Of a DNA stretch of 64,000 nt, positions 43,868-54,187 are shown piece after piece. The stretch is from Enterobacter kobei (GTDB lineage: Bacteria > Pseudomonadota > Gammaproteobacteria > Enterobacterales > Enterobacteriaceae). Numbering within the stretch: the first letter of the stretch is position 1; every line of letters starts with the position of its first letter. Location: assembly GCF_001729765.1 (NCBI RefSeq), contig NZ_CP017181.1, positions 4,216,001 to 4,280,000 of the forward strand, read 5' to 3'. The notes beneath the pieces are model-generated. The model worked only from the letters and a program-made list of their open reading frames with translations. It was not told the origin of the DNA and searched no databases. The translations under genes were made by a program, and so were the position numbers.

Positions 43868-44731
43868 TTACTCCCCCTGCTGCTCCAGCGCGTACTTATA
43901 CAGGGCATTCTTCTTCACGCCGTGAATTTCCGCCGCCAGCGCAGCCGCTTTTTTAAGCGGCAATTCGGCCTGTAGCAATGCCAGCGTGCGCAGCGCATCG
44001 GCTGGCAGGGCATCCTCTTCTGCTTTATGCCCTTCGACAATCAGCACCATCTCACCTTTGCGGCGGTTTTCGTCTTCCTTCACCCACGCCAGCAGTTCAC
44101 CCACCGGTGCGCCGTGAATGGTTTCCCAGGTTTTGGTCAGCTCGCGCGCCAGCACGACGTAGCGGGACTCACCCCAGACGGTAACCATATCGTCCAGGCT
44201 TTCCAGCAGGCGGTGGGTGGATTCGTAGAAAATCAGGGTGCGCGGTTCCGCTTCCAGGTCTTTTAAGACGTCGCGACGGCCTTTAGATTTGGCGGGCAGA
44301 AAACCTTCATAGCAGAAACGGTCAGACGGCAGACCTGCGGCGCTTAACGCAGCAATCGCGGCGCACGGTCCCGGCAGGGGCACAACGCGAATGCCGGCTT
44401 CACGGCAGGTACGCACCAGATGGTAGCCGGGGTCGTTAATCAGCGGCGTTCCCGCGTCGGAGACCAGCGCAATGTTCTGCCCCTCCTTGAGCTTCGCCAC
44501 CAGCGTGTCGGCTTTTTGTTGCTCATTGTGATCGTGCAGGGCAAACAAACGGGCGTTAATCGCGAAATGCTGCAGCAGTAAACCGGTATGACGAGTGTCC
44601 TCAGCCGCAATTAAATCAACGGCTTGCAATACAGTGAGTGCACGTTGGGTAATATCAGACAAATTCCCGATAGGAGTAGGTACAATATAAAGCTGGCCTT
44701 GAGAATTATCTGCCGTTTCGTGTTGTTTCAT
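43868..44731 (-). CDS. rsmI: 16S rRNA (cytidine1402-2'-O)-methyltransferase RsmI
   Basis: Methylates the ribose of C1402 in the 16S rRNA decoding centre. It has 287 residues with the tetrapyrrole-methylase fold and conserved [35 protein letters not shown] and PLPGPCAAI motifs. It is divergent from lpoA with 62 bases between the starts. Gene order rsmI-lpoA-yraN-diaA-dolP is conserved with E. coli. Confidence 0.96.
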   Translation of the reverse strand: MKQHETADNSQGQLYIVPTPIGNLSDITQRALTVLQAVDLIAAEDTRHTGLLLQHFAINARLFALHDHNEQQKADTLVAKLKEGQNIALVSDAGTPLINDPGYHLVRTCREAGIRVVPLPGPCAAIAALSAAGLPSDRFCYEGFLPAKSKGRRDVLKDLEAEPRTLIFYESTHRLLESLDDMVTVWGESRYVVLARELTKTWETIHGAPVGELLAWVKEDENRRKGEMVLIVEGHKAEEDALPADALRTLALLQAELPLKKAAALAAEIHGVKKNALYKYALEQQGE

Positions 44732-44793
44732 TGTTTCGTCCGTATTGCCGATTTAATATTGAGCATTGCGTAAAAAAAATCACTGGATACAGT

Positions 44794-46944
44794 ATGGTAC
44801 CGTTAACGTTTCTTCGAAAAAAAGCCACGCGCAGCGTGCCGCTTCTGCTGGCAGCCCTGATCTTTGCAGGCTGCGGCACCCAGGCACCTGACCAGAGCAC
44901 CGCCCATCTTGAGGGTTCCGCTCAGGCTGATTCTGGCTTTTATCTGCAACAAATGTCGCAGAGTTCAAATGATACCAGGATCAACTGGCAATTACTCGCC
45001 ATTCGTGCACTGCTGAAAGAGGGAAAAACCCAGCAGGCTGCAGAGCTGTTCGGCCAGCTGCCGAAAGATCTTAACGATACCCAGCGTCTTGAGCAGAGCC
45101 TGCTCTCTGCCGAGCTGAAGGTCGCGCAGAAAGAGTATGACAGCGCGAAAAAGATCCTGGGTAGCATCGACCTGAGCGCGCTGGATAAAAACCAGCAGGC
45201 ACGCTTCTGGCAGGCGGGTATCACCGCTGAACAGGGGCGTCCTTCCCTGACGCTGCTCCGCGCGCTTATCGCTCAGGAACCGCTGCTTGCCGGTGCCGAC
45301 AAGCAGAAAAATATTGATGCCACCTGGCAGGCTCTTGCCGCCATGACCCCGGATCAGGCAAAGGCGCTGGTCATCAACGCGGATGAGAACGTGCTGCAGG
45401 GCTGGCTTGATCTCCAACAGATGTGGTTTAACAACCGCACCGACCCTAAGATGCTGAAGGCCGGTATTACCGACTGGCAGACTCGCTACCCGCAAAACCC
45501 GGGCGCCAAAATGCTGCCAACCCAGCTGGTGAACGTGCAGAACTTTAAGCCAGCATCGACCAGCAAAATTGCACTGCTTCTGCCGCTGAATGGTCAGGCG
45601 GCGGTGTTTGGCCGTACGATTCAACAGGGCTTTGAAGCTGCGAAAAACGGCACTATGCCGGTGACGGGCAGCGCGGTGCCGGTGCAGGCAGCACAGGCGG
45701 CCAACGTGAACGATGTTGTCAGCCCTTCCGCCGCCGAGACCAGCGATCTCATCACGGCGCAACCCCCGGCGCAAGGCACGATGCAAAACCCGGTGACCGC
45801 ACCGACGACGCCTCCGCCTGCTGCAGAACCAGCAACACAGGCGCCAGTGGAGACACCTGCTTCTCCTGCAGCGCCTGAGGCAACAGCAGAACAAACTCAA
45901 CAACAGCCAGCACAACCAACCACTCCACCTGCCGCGCAGCCGCAGGCCGTGGCGACCACCAGCGCTAATCCTGGCACCGAACTGAAAATTTACGACACCA
46001 GTTCGCAGCCGCTTGACCAGGTACTGGCTCAGGTGCAACAGGACGGGGCGAGCATCGTTGTCGGTCCGCTGTTGAAAAACAACGTGGAAGAGCTGATGAA
46101 GAGCAATACCACGCTGAACGTGCTGGCGCTCAACCAGCCGGAGCAGGTTCAGAACCGGGCCAATATTTGCTACTTCGCGCTCTCTCCGGAAGACGAAGCT
46201 CGCGATGCGGCACGTCATATCCACGAGCAGGGTAAACAGGCTCCACTGTTGCTCATCCCGCGCAGTACGCTGGGCGATCGCGTAGCGAATGCCTTCGCCG
46301 ATGAGTGGCAGAAGCTGGGCGGCGGTATCGTGCTGCAGCAGAAATTCGGTTCCGTCTCAGAACTGCGCGCGGGCGTAAACGGCGGAGCGGGTATCGCGCT
46401 TAACGGCAGCCCGGTGACCGCCAGCCTGCCACAGCAGCAGGGCGTGACCATTGGTGGGCTGACCATCCCTGCCCCACCTACCGATGCGCAGATCGGCGGC
46501 GGTGGAAAAGTGGATGCGGCTTATATCGTTGCCACACCGCAAGAGATCGCCTTTATCAAACCAATGATTGCGATGCGTAACGGCAGCCAGAGCGGCGCAA
46601 CGCTCTATGCCAGTTCCCGCAGCGCGCAAGGCACCGCTGGCCCGGATTTCCGTCTGGAAATGGACGGCCTGCAGTACAGTGAAATTCCGATGCTCGCGGG
46701 CAGCAACCCGGCGCTGATGCAGCAGGCGCTGAGCAGCGTACGTAACGATTACTCATTGGCGCGTCTGTATGCCATGGGGGTCGATGCATGGGCGCTGGCG
46801 AACCACTTTACCCAGATGCGTCAGGTACCGGGCTTTGAGCTTAACGGCAACACCGGCGATCTGACCGCGACGCAGGACTGCGTGATCAACAGGAAGTTAT
46901 CATGGCTCAAATACCAGCAGGGACAAATCGTCCCGGCCAGTTAA
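44794..46944 (+). CDS. lpoA: outer-membrane lipoprotein activator of PBP1A, LpoA
   Basis: Outer-membrane lipoprotein that stimulates the transpeptidase of PBP1A in peptidoglycan synthesis. It has a signal peptide with lipobox IFAGC (Cys27), an N-terminal TPR-like domain (about 45-250) and a C-terminal periplasmic-binding-like domain. Residues about 286-395 are a low-complexity linker rich in Ala, Pro, Gln and Thr, inserted after the first strand-helix unit. The total of 716 residues is longer than E. coli (678), mainly from this linker. ATG 44794 is chosen for the signal peptide. The 3' end overlaps yraN by 43 bases. Confidence 0.95.
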   Translation: MVPLTFLRKKATRSVPLLLAALIFAGCGTQAPDQSTAHLEGSAQADSGFYLQQMSQSSNDTRINWQLLAIRALLKEGKTQQAAELFGQLPKDLNDTQRLEQSLLSAELKVAQKEYDSAKKILGSIDLSALDKNQQARFWQAGITAEQGRPSLTLLRALIAQEPLLAGADKQKNIDATWQALAAMTPDQAKALVINADENVLQGWLDLQQMWFNNRTDPKMLKAGITDWQTRYPQNPGAKMLPTQLVNVQNFKPASTSKIALLLPLNGQAAVFGRTIQQGFEAAKNGTMPVTGSAVPVQAAQAANVNDVVSPSAAETSDLITAQPPAQGTMQNPVTAPTTPPPAAEPATQAPVETPASPAAPEATAEQTQQQPAQPTTPPAAQPQAVATTSANPGTELKIYDTSSQPLDQVLAQVQQDGASIVVGPLLKNNVEELMKSNTTLNVLALNQPEQVQNRANICYFALSPEDEARDAARHIHEQGKQAPLLLIPRSTLGDRVANAFADEWQKLGGGIVLQQKFGSVSELRAGVNGGAGIALNGSPVTASLPQQQGVTIGGLTIPAPPTDAQIGGGGKVDAAYIVATPQEIAFIKPMIAMRNGSQSGATLYASSRSAQGTAGPDFRLEMDGLQYSEIPMLAGSNPALMQQALSSVRNDYSLARLYAMGVDAWALANHFTQMRQVPGFELNGNTGDLTATQDCVINRKLSWLKYQQGQIVPAS

Positions 46945-47297
46945 GCCGTAAAGAGACCGGCGATGCGTGGGAGTTAAAAGCGCGTCGCTGGCTTGAAGGC
47001 AAAGGACTGCATTTTATCGCCGCTAACGTTCGCGGACGTGGCGGCGAAATTGATCTGATCATGAAAGAGGGTCAGGTGATTGTGTTTGTAGAAGTCCGCT
47101 TTCGACAGTCTTCCCGTTTTGGCGGTGCTGCCGCCAGCGTGACGCTCGCCAAACAACATAAATTATTACAGACTGCCCACTTGTGGCTTGCCCGCCATAA
47201 TGGGAGTTTTGATACTGTGGATTGCCGGTTCGATGTGATAGCCTTCACCGGAAATGAGATCGAATGGCTTAAAAACGCTTTTGGCGAAGACGCATAA
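46902..47297 (+). CDS. yraN: UPF0102 protein YraN
   Basis: Protein of 131 residues with an endonuclease-like fold; conserved [18 protein letters not shown] contains the E-x-D...E-x-V/K type active-site pattern of the restriction-endonuclease superfamily. Its cellular role is not established. Start ATG 46902 lies within the lpoA 3' end, an overlap also found in E. coli. Confidence 0.9.
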   Translation: MAQIPAGTNRPGQLSRKETGDAWELKARRWLEGKGLHFIAANVRGRGGEIDLIMKEGQVIVFVEVRFRQSSRFGGAAASVTLAKQHKLLQTAHLWLARHNGSFDTVDCRFDVIAFTGNEIEWLKNAFGEDA

Positions 47298-47318
47298 TTA
47301 CGATTTAAAAGGGATAAC

Positions 47319-47909
47319 GTGCTCGAAAGAATTAAAGTGTGCTTCACAGAAAGCATCCAGACTCAGATTGCCGCGGCGGAAGCCCTTCCGGACGCGATCT
47401 CTCGTGCTGCAATGACGCTGGTGCAATCCCTGCTTAATGGCAACAAAATCCTCTGTTGTGGCAACGGTACCTCAGCCGCCAACGCACAGCATTTTGCTGC
47501 CAGCATGATTAATCGTTTTGAAACCGAACGCCCGAGTTTACCTGCCATTGCACTTAATACCGATAATGTGGTCTTAACAGCGATTGCTAACGATCGTCTG
47601 CATGACGAAATTTACGCAAAGCAGGTGCGCGCCCTGGGGCATGCCGGTGATGTGCTGCTGGCCATCTCCACGCGCGGCAACAGCCGGGACATTGTCAAAG
47701 CCGTTGAAGCCGCGGTCACCCGAGACATGACTATCGTCGCCTTAACCGGCTATGACGGTGGTGAACTGGCGGGTCTGCTGGGGCCGCAGGATGTGGAAAT
47801 CCGCATTCCGTCTCACCGAAGCGCACGCATTCAGGAGATGCATATGCTCACGGTAAACTGCTTATGCGATTTGATCGATAACACGCTTTTCCCTCACCAG
47901 GATGATTAA
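47319..47909 (+). CDS. diaA: DnaA initiator-associating protein DiaA
   Basis: SIS-domain protein of 196 residues that binds DnaA and promotes timely initiation at oriC. The SIS motifs [14 protein letters not shown] and [13 protein letters not shown] are visible. The start codon is GTG at 47319, as in E. coli. It lies in one unit between yraN and dolP. Confidence 0.96.
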   Translation: MLERIKVCFTESIQTQIAAAEALPDAISRAAMTLVQSLLNGNKILCCGNGTSAANAQHFAASMINRFETERPSLPAIALNTDNVVLTAIANDRLHDEIYAKQVRALGHAGDVLLAISTRGNSRDIVKAVEAAVTRDMTIVALTGYDGGELAGLLGPQDVEIRIPSHRSARIQEMHMLTVNCLCDLIDNTLFPHQDD

Positions 47910-47918
47910 GGAGTTTTT

Positions 47919-48494
47919 ATGAAGGCTTTATCGACCCTCGCAGTCCTTATGTCTGCATTGCTGCTTCAGGGATGTATCGCTGCGGCTGTCGTGGGTACTG
48001 CCGCAGTAGGCACAAAAGCGGCGACCGATCCACGCTCTGTAGGAACGCAGGTGGATGACGGTACGCTGGAGCTGCGCGTCAACAGTGCGCTGTCGAAAGA
48101 CGAACAAATTAAGAAAGAAGCGCGTATCAACGTGACGGCTTATCAGGGCAAAGTCCTGCTGACGGGTCAGTCACCGAATACCGAACTCTCCAGCCGCGCG
48201 AAGCAGATCGCCATGGGCGTTGAGGGCACTACGGAAGTCTTCAATGAAATCCGTCAGGGCCAGCCAATCAGCCTGGGTACGGCGTCGTCTGACACCTGGA
48301 TCACCACAAAAGTCCGTTCCCAGCTGCTGGGTTCAGATCAGGTGAAATCCTCAAACGTAAAAGTGACGACCGAAAACGGTGAAGTGTTCCTGCTGGGTCT
48401 GGTTACCGACCGTGAAGGGAAAGCGGCAGCGGATATCGCCAGCCGGGTCAGCGGCGTGAAGCACGTCACCACCGCGTTTACTTACATCAAATAA
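47919..48494 (+). CDS. dolP: outer-membrane BON-domain lipoprotein DolP (YraP)
   Basis: Lipoprotein of 191 residues with lipobox LLLQGC (Cys19) and two BON domains (about 45-110 and 120-190). In E. coli it sits at the division site and supports outer-membrane integrity and BAM function. AAGGAG is ideally placed before ATG 47919, nine bases after diaA. The second IS481 copy lies 31 bases downstream, outside the coding region. Confidence 0.95.
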   Translation: MKALSTLAVLMSALLLQGCIAAAVVGTAAVGTKAATDPRSVGTQVDDGTLELRVNSALSKDEQIKKEARINVTAYQGKVLLTGQSPNTELSSRAKQIAMGVEGTTEVFNEIRQGQPISLGTASSDTWITTKVRSQLLGSDQVKSSNVKVTTENGEVFLLGLVTDREGKAAADIASRVSGVKHVTTAFTYIK

Positions 48495-48510
48495 AAAAAC
48501 CTCACTGTAG

Positions 48511-48525
48511 GCCCGGTAAGCGTTG
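48511..48525. repeat. left half of a second IS-split REP
   Basis: GCCCGGTAAGCGTTG is interrupted by the insertion; the partner arm GTTGCGCCACCGGGC resumes at 49819. Rejoined over the GTTG duplication they form a complete REP between convergent dolP and yraQ. Confidence 0.85.
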
Positions 48526-49818
48526 TGTATGACCGGATACATAGGTGACAGATCAGACCGGGAACATAGGTAACACTTTTAGTCTATCCGGAGCACACTC
48601 TGGGTTTTTCGGTCGTAGTACGCAAGCGTTATCCCATTAAAGATGATGGCCTCAAGGCCATCATCTTGTTCTTCCAGCATGATGTACTCCCCAGTCAGTG
48701 CTTCACTCAGGAACACCGTACCCTTTTTTCCCATATAGAGGGTCCCCCTCGATTTCACCCTGTAGACTGTACCTCCTTCCGGATAAGCATATTCAGGAAC
48801 ACGGCCATCCCAGTGTCGGTTTGAGGGTTGCCATACCGTTCCGGGCGTTGCTCCCGCCAGTGCTTCATGCGGCCTTTCGTAGTTAAATTCTTTCCGGTAG
48901 TCACTGAACCACCGCTGTTGTTCTTCCATCGTCATGAAGGTGTTGCCCTGTTTCACCGCACTTTTCAGGGAGCGGTGCATTCGCTCATGGCGGCCATTTT
49001 CTTCCGGATGCCCCTTTCTGATACGCTCCGGCCTGATGCCCAGCTTGATTAGCCAGACGGCAAGACGACTTAATCCGGCTATTCCTGTTCCCGCGAAGGG
49101 CTGGCCGTTATCGGTTCTAAGCACTTCCGGCAGACCATATTCCAGGAACGCATCCGTCAGGCACTCTCTGACAAAGGGTTCACTCTCACGGTGTGTTCCC
49201 CGGCAGCTGAGCAGATACCGGCTGTGATTATCGGTCAGGGTGAAAGGATGGCAGTACTCTCTGCTGAGCAGCCTGAACTTGCCTTTAAAATCAGCGCTCC
49301 AGACCTGATTGTTCTCACTGATGATGGTCAGGGGCTGGCGATTGCCTGGTGTTCTGCGTTTTCGTTTTTTATCCGGAACCAGGCCTTCGCGCTTGAGGAT
49401 ATCGCCGATAGTGCTGGCGGCAGGTACGGTAAAATCGACGTGATGATTGAGCAACCACATCCGCAGTTTTTTTGGCCCCCAGTCAGGGTGTTTTTGACGC
49501 AGGGCAGTCAGGTGTCCGGCGATATCATCAGGAACCGTCCGGGAGTGGGAGCGTGGCGCACGCGACCGGTCCGAGAGAGATGACAGGTCAGAAGGGTCAA
49601 AACGCTGAAGCCATTTATAGCCGGTTTTACGGCTGATGCCAAAAAGACGGCAAAGCGCGGAGAAGGAGTCCGTACCTGCATGGCAGGCACGGATAAAATC
49701 AAGGCGTTGCATAGGTCGGGTCTCAGTCCAGGGCATAGCGAGTCTCCTCTTCTATGCCAGTTATAACTGTTACCCATGTATCCGGTCTAAAGTGTTACCC
49801 ATGTTTCCGGTTCATACC
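48526..49818 (-). mobile_element. IS481-family insertion sequence, copy 2 (1293 bp)
   Basis: Same element as at 1457-2749, inverted. Ends are TGTATGACCGG at 48526 and (read inward) GGTATGAACCGG ending at 49818. GTTG flanks both sides (48522-48525 and 49819-49822). Both ends carry the doubled 25-base-spaced ACCGG...ACA motifs. Confidence 0.9.
48579..49736 (-). CDS. IS481-family transposase, copy 2
   Basis: 385-residue DDE transposase identical to copy 1 except for one residue (EEQDDG in place of EEQADG, from one base change). The DDE residues D149, D209 and E245 are present and the frame is intact, so either copy could be active. Confidence 0.92.
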   Translation of the reverse strand: MPWTETRPMQRLDFIRACHAGTDSFSALCRLFGISRKTGYKWLQRFDPSDLSSLSDRSRAPRSHSRTVPDDIAGHLTALRQKHPDWGPKKLRMWLLNHHVDFTVPAASTIGDILKREGLVPDKKRKRRTPGNRQPLTIISENNQVWSADFKGKFRLLSREYCHPFTLTDNHSRYLLSCRGTHRESEPFVRECLTDAFLEYGLPEVLRTDNGQPFAGTGIAGLSRLAVWLIKLGIRPERIRKGHPEENGRHERMHRSLKSAVKQGNTFMTMEEQQRWFSDYRKEFNYERPHEALAGATPGTVWQPSNRHWDGRVPEYAYPEGGTVYRVKSRGTLYMGKKGTVFLSEALTGEYIMLEEQDDGLEAIIFNGITLAYYDRKTQSVLRID

Positions 49819-49840
49819 GTTGCGCCACCGGGCTTTTTTT

Positions 49841-50878
49841 TCACAGAAGCGCAATGCTTCCCACCAGCACCCCACTTAACGCTACCAGCCCCGCTGTCAG
49901 CCACAGCGCTTTTGCCGGGAAAGACTTACGCAGCATGACAAGCGACGGCAAACTAATGGCCGGCAAGGTGATAAGCAGCGCCAGCGCGGGCGCGGTGCCC
50001 ATGCCAGCCAGCATCATGGTCTGAACAATCGGAATTTCAGCCGCCGTTGGGATCACAAACAGGCAGCCAGCAACGGCCATCGCAATCACCCACATCAGCG
50101 TGTTATCAATCGCGCCATCCGCATGCGGGAACAGCCAGACGCGCGCCGCACCGAGCACCAGAACCGCCAGGATATAAACCGGAATGGTGCTCCAGAAAAG
50201 TTGCCACAGCGCTTTACCCCAGCGGGCAAAGAAACCGCCCTGCGGCTCGCTGATGTCCAGCTCAACAGAAGCGGGCTCTGGCGCTTTCTCTTTCACCAGA
50301 TTTTGCACCAGCGTCGCCACCACCAGCACCGTCAGCAGCCCGGCAACCAGGCGGATAGCCGCAAAATGCCAGCCGAGCACAAAGCCCATAAACACCAGCG
50401 TTGCCGGGTTGAGCAGCGGGTTGCCCATCCAGAACGCCAGCGCACCGCCCATCGAGACACGCTGACGGCGCATTCCTGCGGCCACAGGGGCTGCACAGCA
50501 TGAACACATCATGCCCGGCAGAGAGAAAATCGTCCCCAGCAAGGTGCCCTGAAAGCGTGGCTGCCCGAGGGTTTTCACCAGCCAGTTTCGCGGAATAAGT
50601 ACCTGAATCAGCGACCCTAACAAGACGCCTAATACCGCAGCTTTCCAGACAGCCAGGAAGTAGACCATGGCGTAATCCCACGCCGCCTTCAGCGGGCTGG
50701 CATCCGCCTGCGCGAGTATCGATTTACCAATGCTGTGCGTTTCGGCGGCGGTGAAGGCCTTGCCATAGTACGGCTGCCATTTCACATACCAGAGGCCAAT
50801 GATGACCACGAGAAAGAAGAGTGCGGGCTTCCACCATTGGACAGGTGTCGCCGCCTGAGATGAAGACTGACCAGTCAT
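49841..50878 (-). CDS. yraQ: predicted permease YraQ
   Basis: Inner-membrane protein of 345 residues in the ArsP/UPF0718 permease group, substrate unknown. About eight hydrophobic segments are visible, with a conserved Cys-rich GMMCSCCAAPVAAGMRR motif (about 121-137) that could bind a metal or metalloid. Convergent with dolP and upstream of nothing co-oriented within 40 bases except yraR, whose stop is reversed in order; it probably forms its own unit. Confidence 0.88.
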   Translation of the reverse strand: MTGQSSSQAATPVQWWKPALFFLVVIIGLWYVKWQPYYGKAFTAAETHSIGKSILAQADASPLKAAWDYAMVYFLAVWKAAVLGVLLGSLIQVLIPRNWLVKTLGQPRFQGTLLGTIFSLPGMMCSCCAAPVAAGMRRQRVSMGGALAFWMGNPLLNPATLVFMGFVLGWHFAAIRLVAGLLTVLVVATLVQNLVKEKAPEPASVELDISEPQGGFFARWGKALWQLFWSTIPVYILAVLVLGAARVWLFPHADGAIDNTLMWVIAMAVAGCLFVIPTAAEIPIVQTMMLAGMGTAPALALLITLPAISLPSLVMLRKSFPAKALWLTAGLVALSGVLVGSIALL

Positions 50879-50918
50879 ACCATTCCCCGGAGAGTGTTAT
50901 TGAATAAGCCGGAGAAGT

Positions 50919-51563
50919 TTACGCCTCGCCCTGCGCGATTTCACGCAGTTTTGCCGAAGGGATGATATTGACCCCTTCCTGCGACGGTGCCAGCGCCTCT
51001 TTCAGCATCGCCTGCGCGACATCCCGCGCCTCAATGGACTTCCAGTTACCCGGCAGGATGCGAAACAGCGGAGCGAAAACAAACTCGTTAAAGCGCCGTT
51101 CGTCGCGGTGCCCCATCAGCATAGAAGGCCGCACAATGGTCAGATATTCCCACTTCTGGGCAATCAGCGCCTCTTCCATCTTGCCCTTCACCTGGTTGTA
51201 AAAAAACGGCGAGCCGTTGCTCGCGCCGTGAGAACTGACCACCAGAAAATGCTTTGCCCCCAATTTTTTCGCCGTCAGTGCGGTATCCACCACCAGGGTG
51301 TAATCCGCATGGACAAAGGCTTCTTTACTGCCCGCCTCACGCCGCGTCGTACCGAGGCAGCAAAAGGCGATATCAATCGGGTCCTGCACCTGCGCCAGCG
51401 CGTCGGTGAGCTGCGGGTCGTGCGGGTTAAAGACGCCGGAGATATCCAGCAGCGGGCGACGCGTCGGTGCGGCGATATAGTTAATATGGCGATCCTGGAT
51501 CAGCAGCCGCAGCAGATGCCCGCCGACCAGCCCGGTTGCGCCCGTAATCAGTACCTGGCTCAT
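50919..51563 (-). CDS. yraR: NAD(P)-binding Rossmann protein YraR
   Basis: Short-chain-type Rossmann protein of 214 residues, function unknown. N-terminal [15 protein letters not shown] is a GxxGxxG nucleotide site. ATG 51563 is chosen after AAAGGGGAT, giving [11 protein letters not shown]; an in-frame extension to 51614 is possible but unlikely. yraQ starts 40 bases downstream of its stop. Confidence 0.9.
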   Translation of the reverse strand: MSQVLITGATGLVGGHLLRLLIQDRHINYIAAPTRRPLLDISGVFNPHDPQLTDALAQVQDPIDIAFCCLGTTRREAGSKEAFVHADYTLVVDTALTAKKLGAKHFLVVSSHGASNGSPFFYNQVKGKMEEALIAQKWEYLTIVRPSMLMGHRDERRFNEFVFAPLFRILPGNWKSIEARDVAQAMLKEALAPSQEGVNIIPSAKLREIAQGEA

Positions 51564-51691
51564 CGTATCCCCTTTACAGAATTGTCCGTTTGCGAACTCA
51601 GCGTGGTCGACCACACTTAGAAGTCTGTTACAGGTAAGTATTTACCACAAGCGGAGAAAAATCAGTCTGAAGCCAAAACAACGGAGGAAGC

Positions 51692-52210
51692 ATGGGCAAG
51701 AAAATCGCAGTCTTGATTACCGACGAGTTTGAAGATTCAGAATTCACCTCTCCTGCAGAGGCATTCCGCAAGGCGGGACATGAGGTCATTACCATTGAGA
51801 AAGAAGCGGGCAAAACGGTGAAAGGCCATAAGGGCGAAGCCAGCGTGACCATCGACGAAACCATCGATAACGTCAGCCCGTCTGATTTCGACGCCCTGCT
51901 GTTACCCGGCGGCCATTCACCGGATTCCCTGCGCGGGGACGAGCGTTTCGTCACTTTCACACGTGACTTTGTCGCTACCGGAAAACCGGTCTTTGCTATC
52001 TGTCACGGCCCGCAGCTGCTGATCAGCGCCGACGTGGTCCGCGGACGTAAGCTGACGGCGGTGAAACCGATCGTGATCGATCTGAAAAATGCGGGGGCTG
52101 AGTTTTACGATCAGGAAGTGGTCAACGACAAAGACCAGTTGATCACCAGCCGGACCCCGGACGATCTTCCGGCGTTTAACCGGGAAGCGCTACGCCTGCT
52201 CGGCGCGTAG
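51692..52210 (+). CDS. yhbO: DJ-1/PfpI family protein YhbO
   Basis: Stress-protective protein of 172 residues in the PfpI branch of the DJ-1 family, reported as a glyoxalase/deglycase in E. coli (role debated). The nucleophile is Cys104 in [10 protein letters not shown], with E-type residue in the [10 protein letters not shown] strand. GGAGG precedes ATG 51692. Its end overlaps the convergent yhbP end by 21 bases. Confidence 0.95.
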   Translation: MGKKIAVLITDEFEDSEFTSPAEAFRKAGHEVITIEKEAGKTVKGHKGEASVTIDETIDNVSPSDFDALLLPGGHSPDSLRGDERFVTFTRDFVATGKPVFAICHGPQLLISADVVRGRKLTAVKPIVIDLKNAGAEFYDQEVVNDKDQLITSRTPDDLPAFNREALRLLGA

Positions 52211-52624
52211 CCAGTGAAGCTTCTTGCCAAAGCCCAGCGTGTTGTCGGTAAATTTCAGCTCATCGAGGCGGATTTCCCACACCGGGGCTTTTAACGCAGC
52301 GGCAACCGGGAAGCGGCGCGTGTAGTGCTTACGGCGCGCGTCGCTCTCTTCTCCCTCCAGCCGACGGATCTCTCCCTTGAACTGCACGCCACGGATCAGC
52401 GCGACCGTTTTGGGCTGGCCATTTACCGTACCCGCCACCTTCGCCTGCTGGCCGGTCATTTGCGCATGCCGCGTTTTGTCTTCGCTCATGACATAGAAGG
52501 CTACGCGCTCGGGATCGTAGTAATAAAAGGCGTTCGCGCACCACATCTCTTCGTCTTTACAGACGCACCAGGTGACGACATGCTGCTTCGCCAGCCAGCG
52601 GTTAATGGCTGCCAGTGTTTCCAT
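52190..52624 (-). CDS. yhbP: UPF0306 split-barrel protein YhbP
   Basis: Protein of 144 residues related to FMN-binding split barrels of the pyridoxamine-phosphate oxidase type; function unknown. Motifs include [20 protein letters not shown] and [11 protein letters not shown]. Divergent from yhbQ and convergent with yhbO. Confidence 0.88.
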   Translation of the reverse strand: METLAAINRWLAKQHVVTWCVCKDEEMWCANAFYYYDPERVAFYVMSEDKTRHAQMTGQQAKVAGTVNGQPKTVALIRGVQFKGEIRRLEGEESDARRKHYTRRFPVAAALKAPVWEIRLDELKFTDNTLGFGKKLHWLRAEQA

Positions 52625-52680
52625 TTTCGCTCTCTCTCATGCTATGGTGCGTTCACCTTAACATACTGAATCTGTTTACC

Positions 52681-52968
52681 GTGTGCTGGTTTCTCTATCT
52701 CGTCCGAACCGCTGATAACGCACTCTACACCGGGATCACTACCGATGTGGCGCGGCGTTTTTTACAACATCAAACGGGGAAAGGGGCAAAAGCGCTGCGG
52801 GGGAAAGGTGAACTTCAGCTGGCTTTTTACGCCGCCGTCGGCGACAGGTCGCTGGCGCTCAGGCTGGAATACCGGATTAAACAGCTGACGAAGCGCCAGA
52901 AAGAGCGCCTCGTTACCGGAGACGGCTCATTTGAGGCGCTACGCGAAAGCCTGCTCAGAAACGATTGA
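52681..52968 (+). CDS. yhbQ: GIY-YIG nuclease-domain protein YhbQ
   Basis: Small protein of about 95 residues built from a GIY-YIG nuclease domain. The conserved [19 protein letters not shown] stretch contains the YxG-type core, and [12 protein letters not shown] and [16 protein letters not shown] are family segments. I chose GTG 52681 ([10 protein letters not shown]) because it matches the E. coli length closely; longer in-frame starts exist at 52639 and 52615 and no clear ribosome site decides. The end overlaps the convergent yhbS end by 14 bases. Confidence 0.82.
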   Translation: MCWFLYLVRTADNALYTGITTDVARRFLQHQTGKGAKALRGKGELQLAFYAAVGDRSLALRLEYRIKQLTKRQKERLVTGDGSFEALRESLLRND

Positions 52969-53458
52969 AGTGATCGTGGTAATCAACCAGGCCACTCACA
53001 CCGTTCAGGGCATCATCCGCCAGGCGATGTACCTGGAAGGAGGATTCGGTACCCGGCCAGCGGCAGCGCAGATCGTAATGCGCGGCCTGCTCGAAGCCTA
53101 AGCGGCCATAAAATGCCGGATCGCCCAGCGTGACCACGGCGGCATAGCCAAACTCATTCAGCGAGTCCAGCCCTTCATACACCAGCTGGCGCGCCAGGCC
53201 CTGGCCGCGATAGTTCTCATCGACCGCCAGCGGTGCCATGCCTACCCACTGCAGATCTTCGCCCTGAACGATTACCGGGCTGAAGGCAACATAGCCAACA
53301 ACCTGACCTTCGTCATCGGTGGCTACCAGCCCTAAAGTAATCAGGCCGTCTTCACGGAGATCGTGGACCAGTTGGGCCTCCGCATCGCTCTCAAAAGCGC
53401 GGCGTAACAACGCATCGATACCCGGTGCATCAATCCCAATTTCGACTCGAATCAGCAT
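52955..53458 (-). CDS. yhbS: GNAT family acetyltransferase YhbS
   Basis: Predicted N-acetyltransferase of 167 residues. The acetyl-CoA site is the [15 protein letters not shown] segment (about 78-92; RGxGxA pattern). Substrate unknown. It overlaps the ubiT end by seven bases and is probably co-transcribed with it. Confidence 0.92.
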   Translation of the reverse strand: MLIRVEIGIDAPGIDALLRRAFESDAEAQLVHDLREDGLITLGLVATDDEGQVVGYVAFSPVIVQGEDLQWVGMAPLAVDENYRGQGLARQLVYEGLDSLNEFGYAAVVTLGDPAFYGRLGFEQAAHYDLRCRWPGTESSFQVHRLADDALNGVSGLVDYHDHFNRF

Positions 53459-53976
53459 GGCTCACCTACTGAAGTGTGTTTACTGTCAGGCGGGGTTTTC
53501 AGCCCGGCCTCAACGAAATCTGCCATTTGCATCAGCATCACGCGCAGCGCTTTCGGCATCTGCTCCAGCTCAATGGCATCCATTAAATTTTTCACGTACA
53601 GACCCAGCTCCGTATCGCCTTCAATGACCAGACGGCGCTGGAAGAATAACGTATCCGGGTCCTGTTTACGCGCGGCGATCATCAGCAGATCGCTGGCACT
53701 GGCGCTAAAGCTCACATCCGCCTCGGCGGACTCACGCACAATGAGTTGATCATTCTCAACCGAGGTAAACCAGCGCAGCCCGATGTCACGCACCTCAATG
53801 CTCAGCCAGCGGCCTTCCAGAAACTCCAGCTCGCCGTCCTGCAGCGCCTGGCGGAATTGCCAGCTCAGGACCTGCTCGAGCACCTGACGTTTTAGCGCGA
53901 ACGGCGCCAGTTTCACCGGCACGCTCAGCATTGATGGACCGAATTGTACGAGACGTGAACGCAGTTTATCCAGCAC
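53452..53976 (-). CDS. ubiT: anaerobic ubiquinone accessory factor UbiT
   Basis: SCP2-domain lipid-binding protein of 174 residues needed for oxygen-independent ubiquinone synthesis together with UbiU and UbiV. The SCP2 fold covers about residues 45-140. It is divergent from ubiU, with 211 bases between them. Formerly yhbT. Confidence 0.92.
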   Translation of the reverse strand: MLDKLRSRLVQFGPSMLSVPVKLAPFALKRQVLEQVLSWQFRQALQDGELEFLEGRWLSIEVRDIGLRWFTSVENDQLIVRESAEADVSFSASASDLLMIAARKQDPDTLFFQRRLVIEGDTELGLYVKNLMDAIELEQMPKALRVMLMQMADFVEAGLKTPPDSKHTSVGEPC

Positions 53977-54187
53977 GAGCTTTACTCCCTGATAGCAATA
54001 GTCCCGCTATTTTGCCATATCCGACGCACAACATAGCGGCGTAAATCAACAAACCGTCGTCCGGTGACGCTCATTATTGGTGTCATCAATACGCCATTAG
54101 CTGCCTTAAATCAAAAATTGTCGCCCAGGGGTTAATTAAAATCCCAGCTCGTTAACAATTTTGCGATCGACTACATCAGGATAATTT
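53977..54187. promoter_or_regulatory. ubiT / ubiU divergent promoter region
   Basis: AT-rich non-coding stretch. In E. coli FNR acts here. Two isolated ATCAA half-sites are present (near 54046 and 54111), but I found no full TTGAT-N4-ATCAA site. Confidence 0.4.

Noticed and set aside
53977..54187. Full FNR box before ubiU
   Set aside because: Only isolated ATCAA half-sites are present; no TTGAT-N4-ATCAA match.
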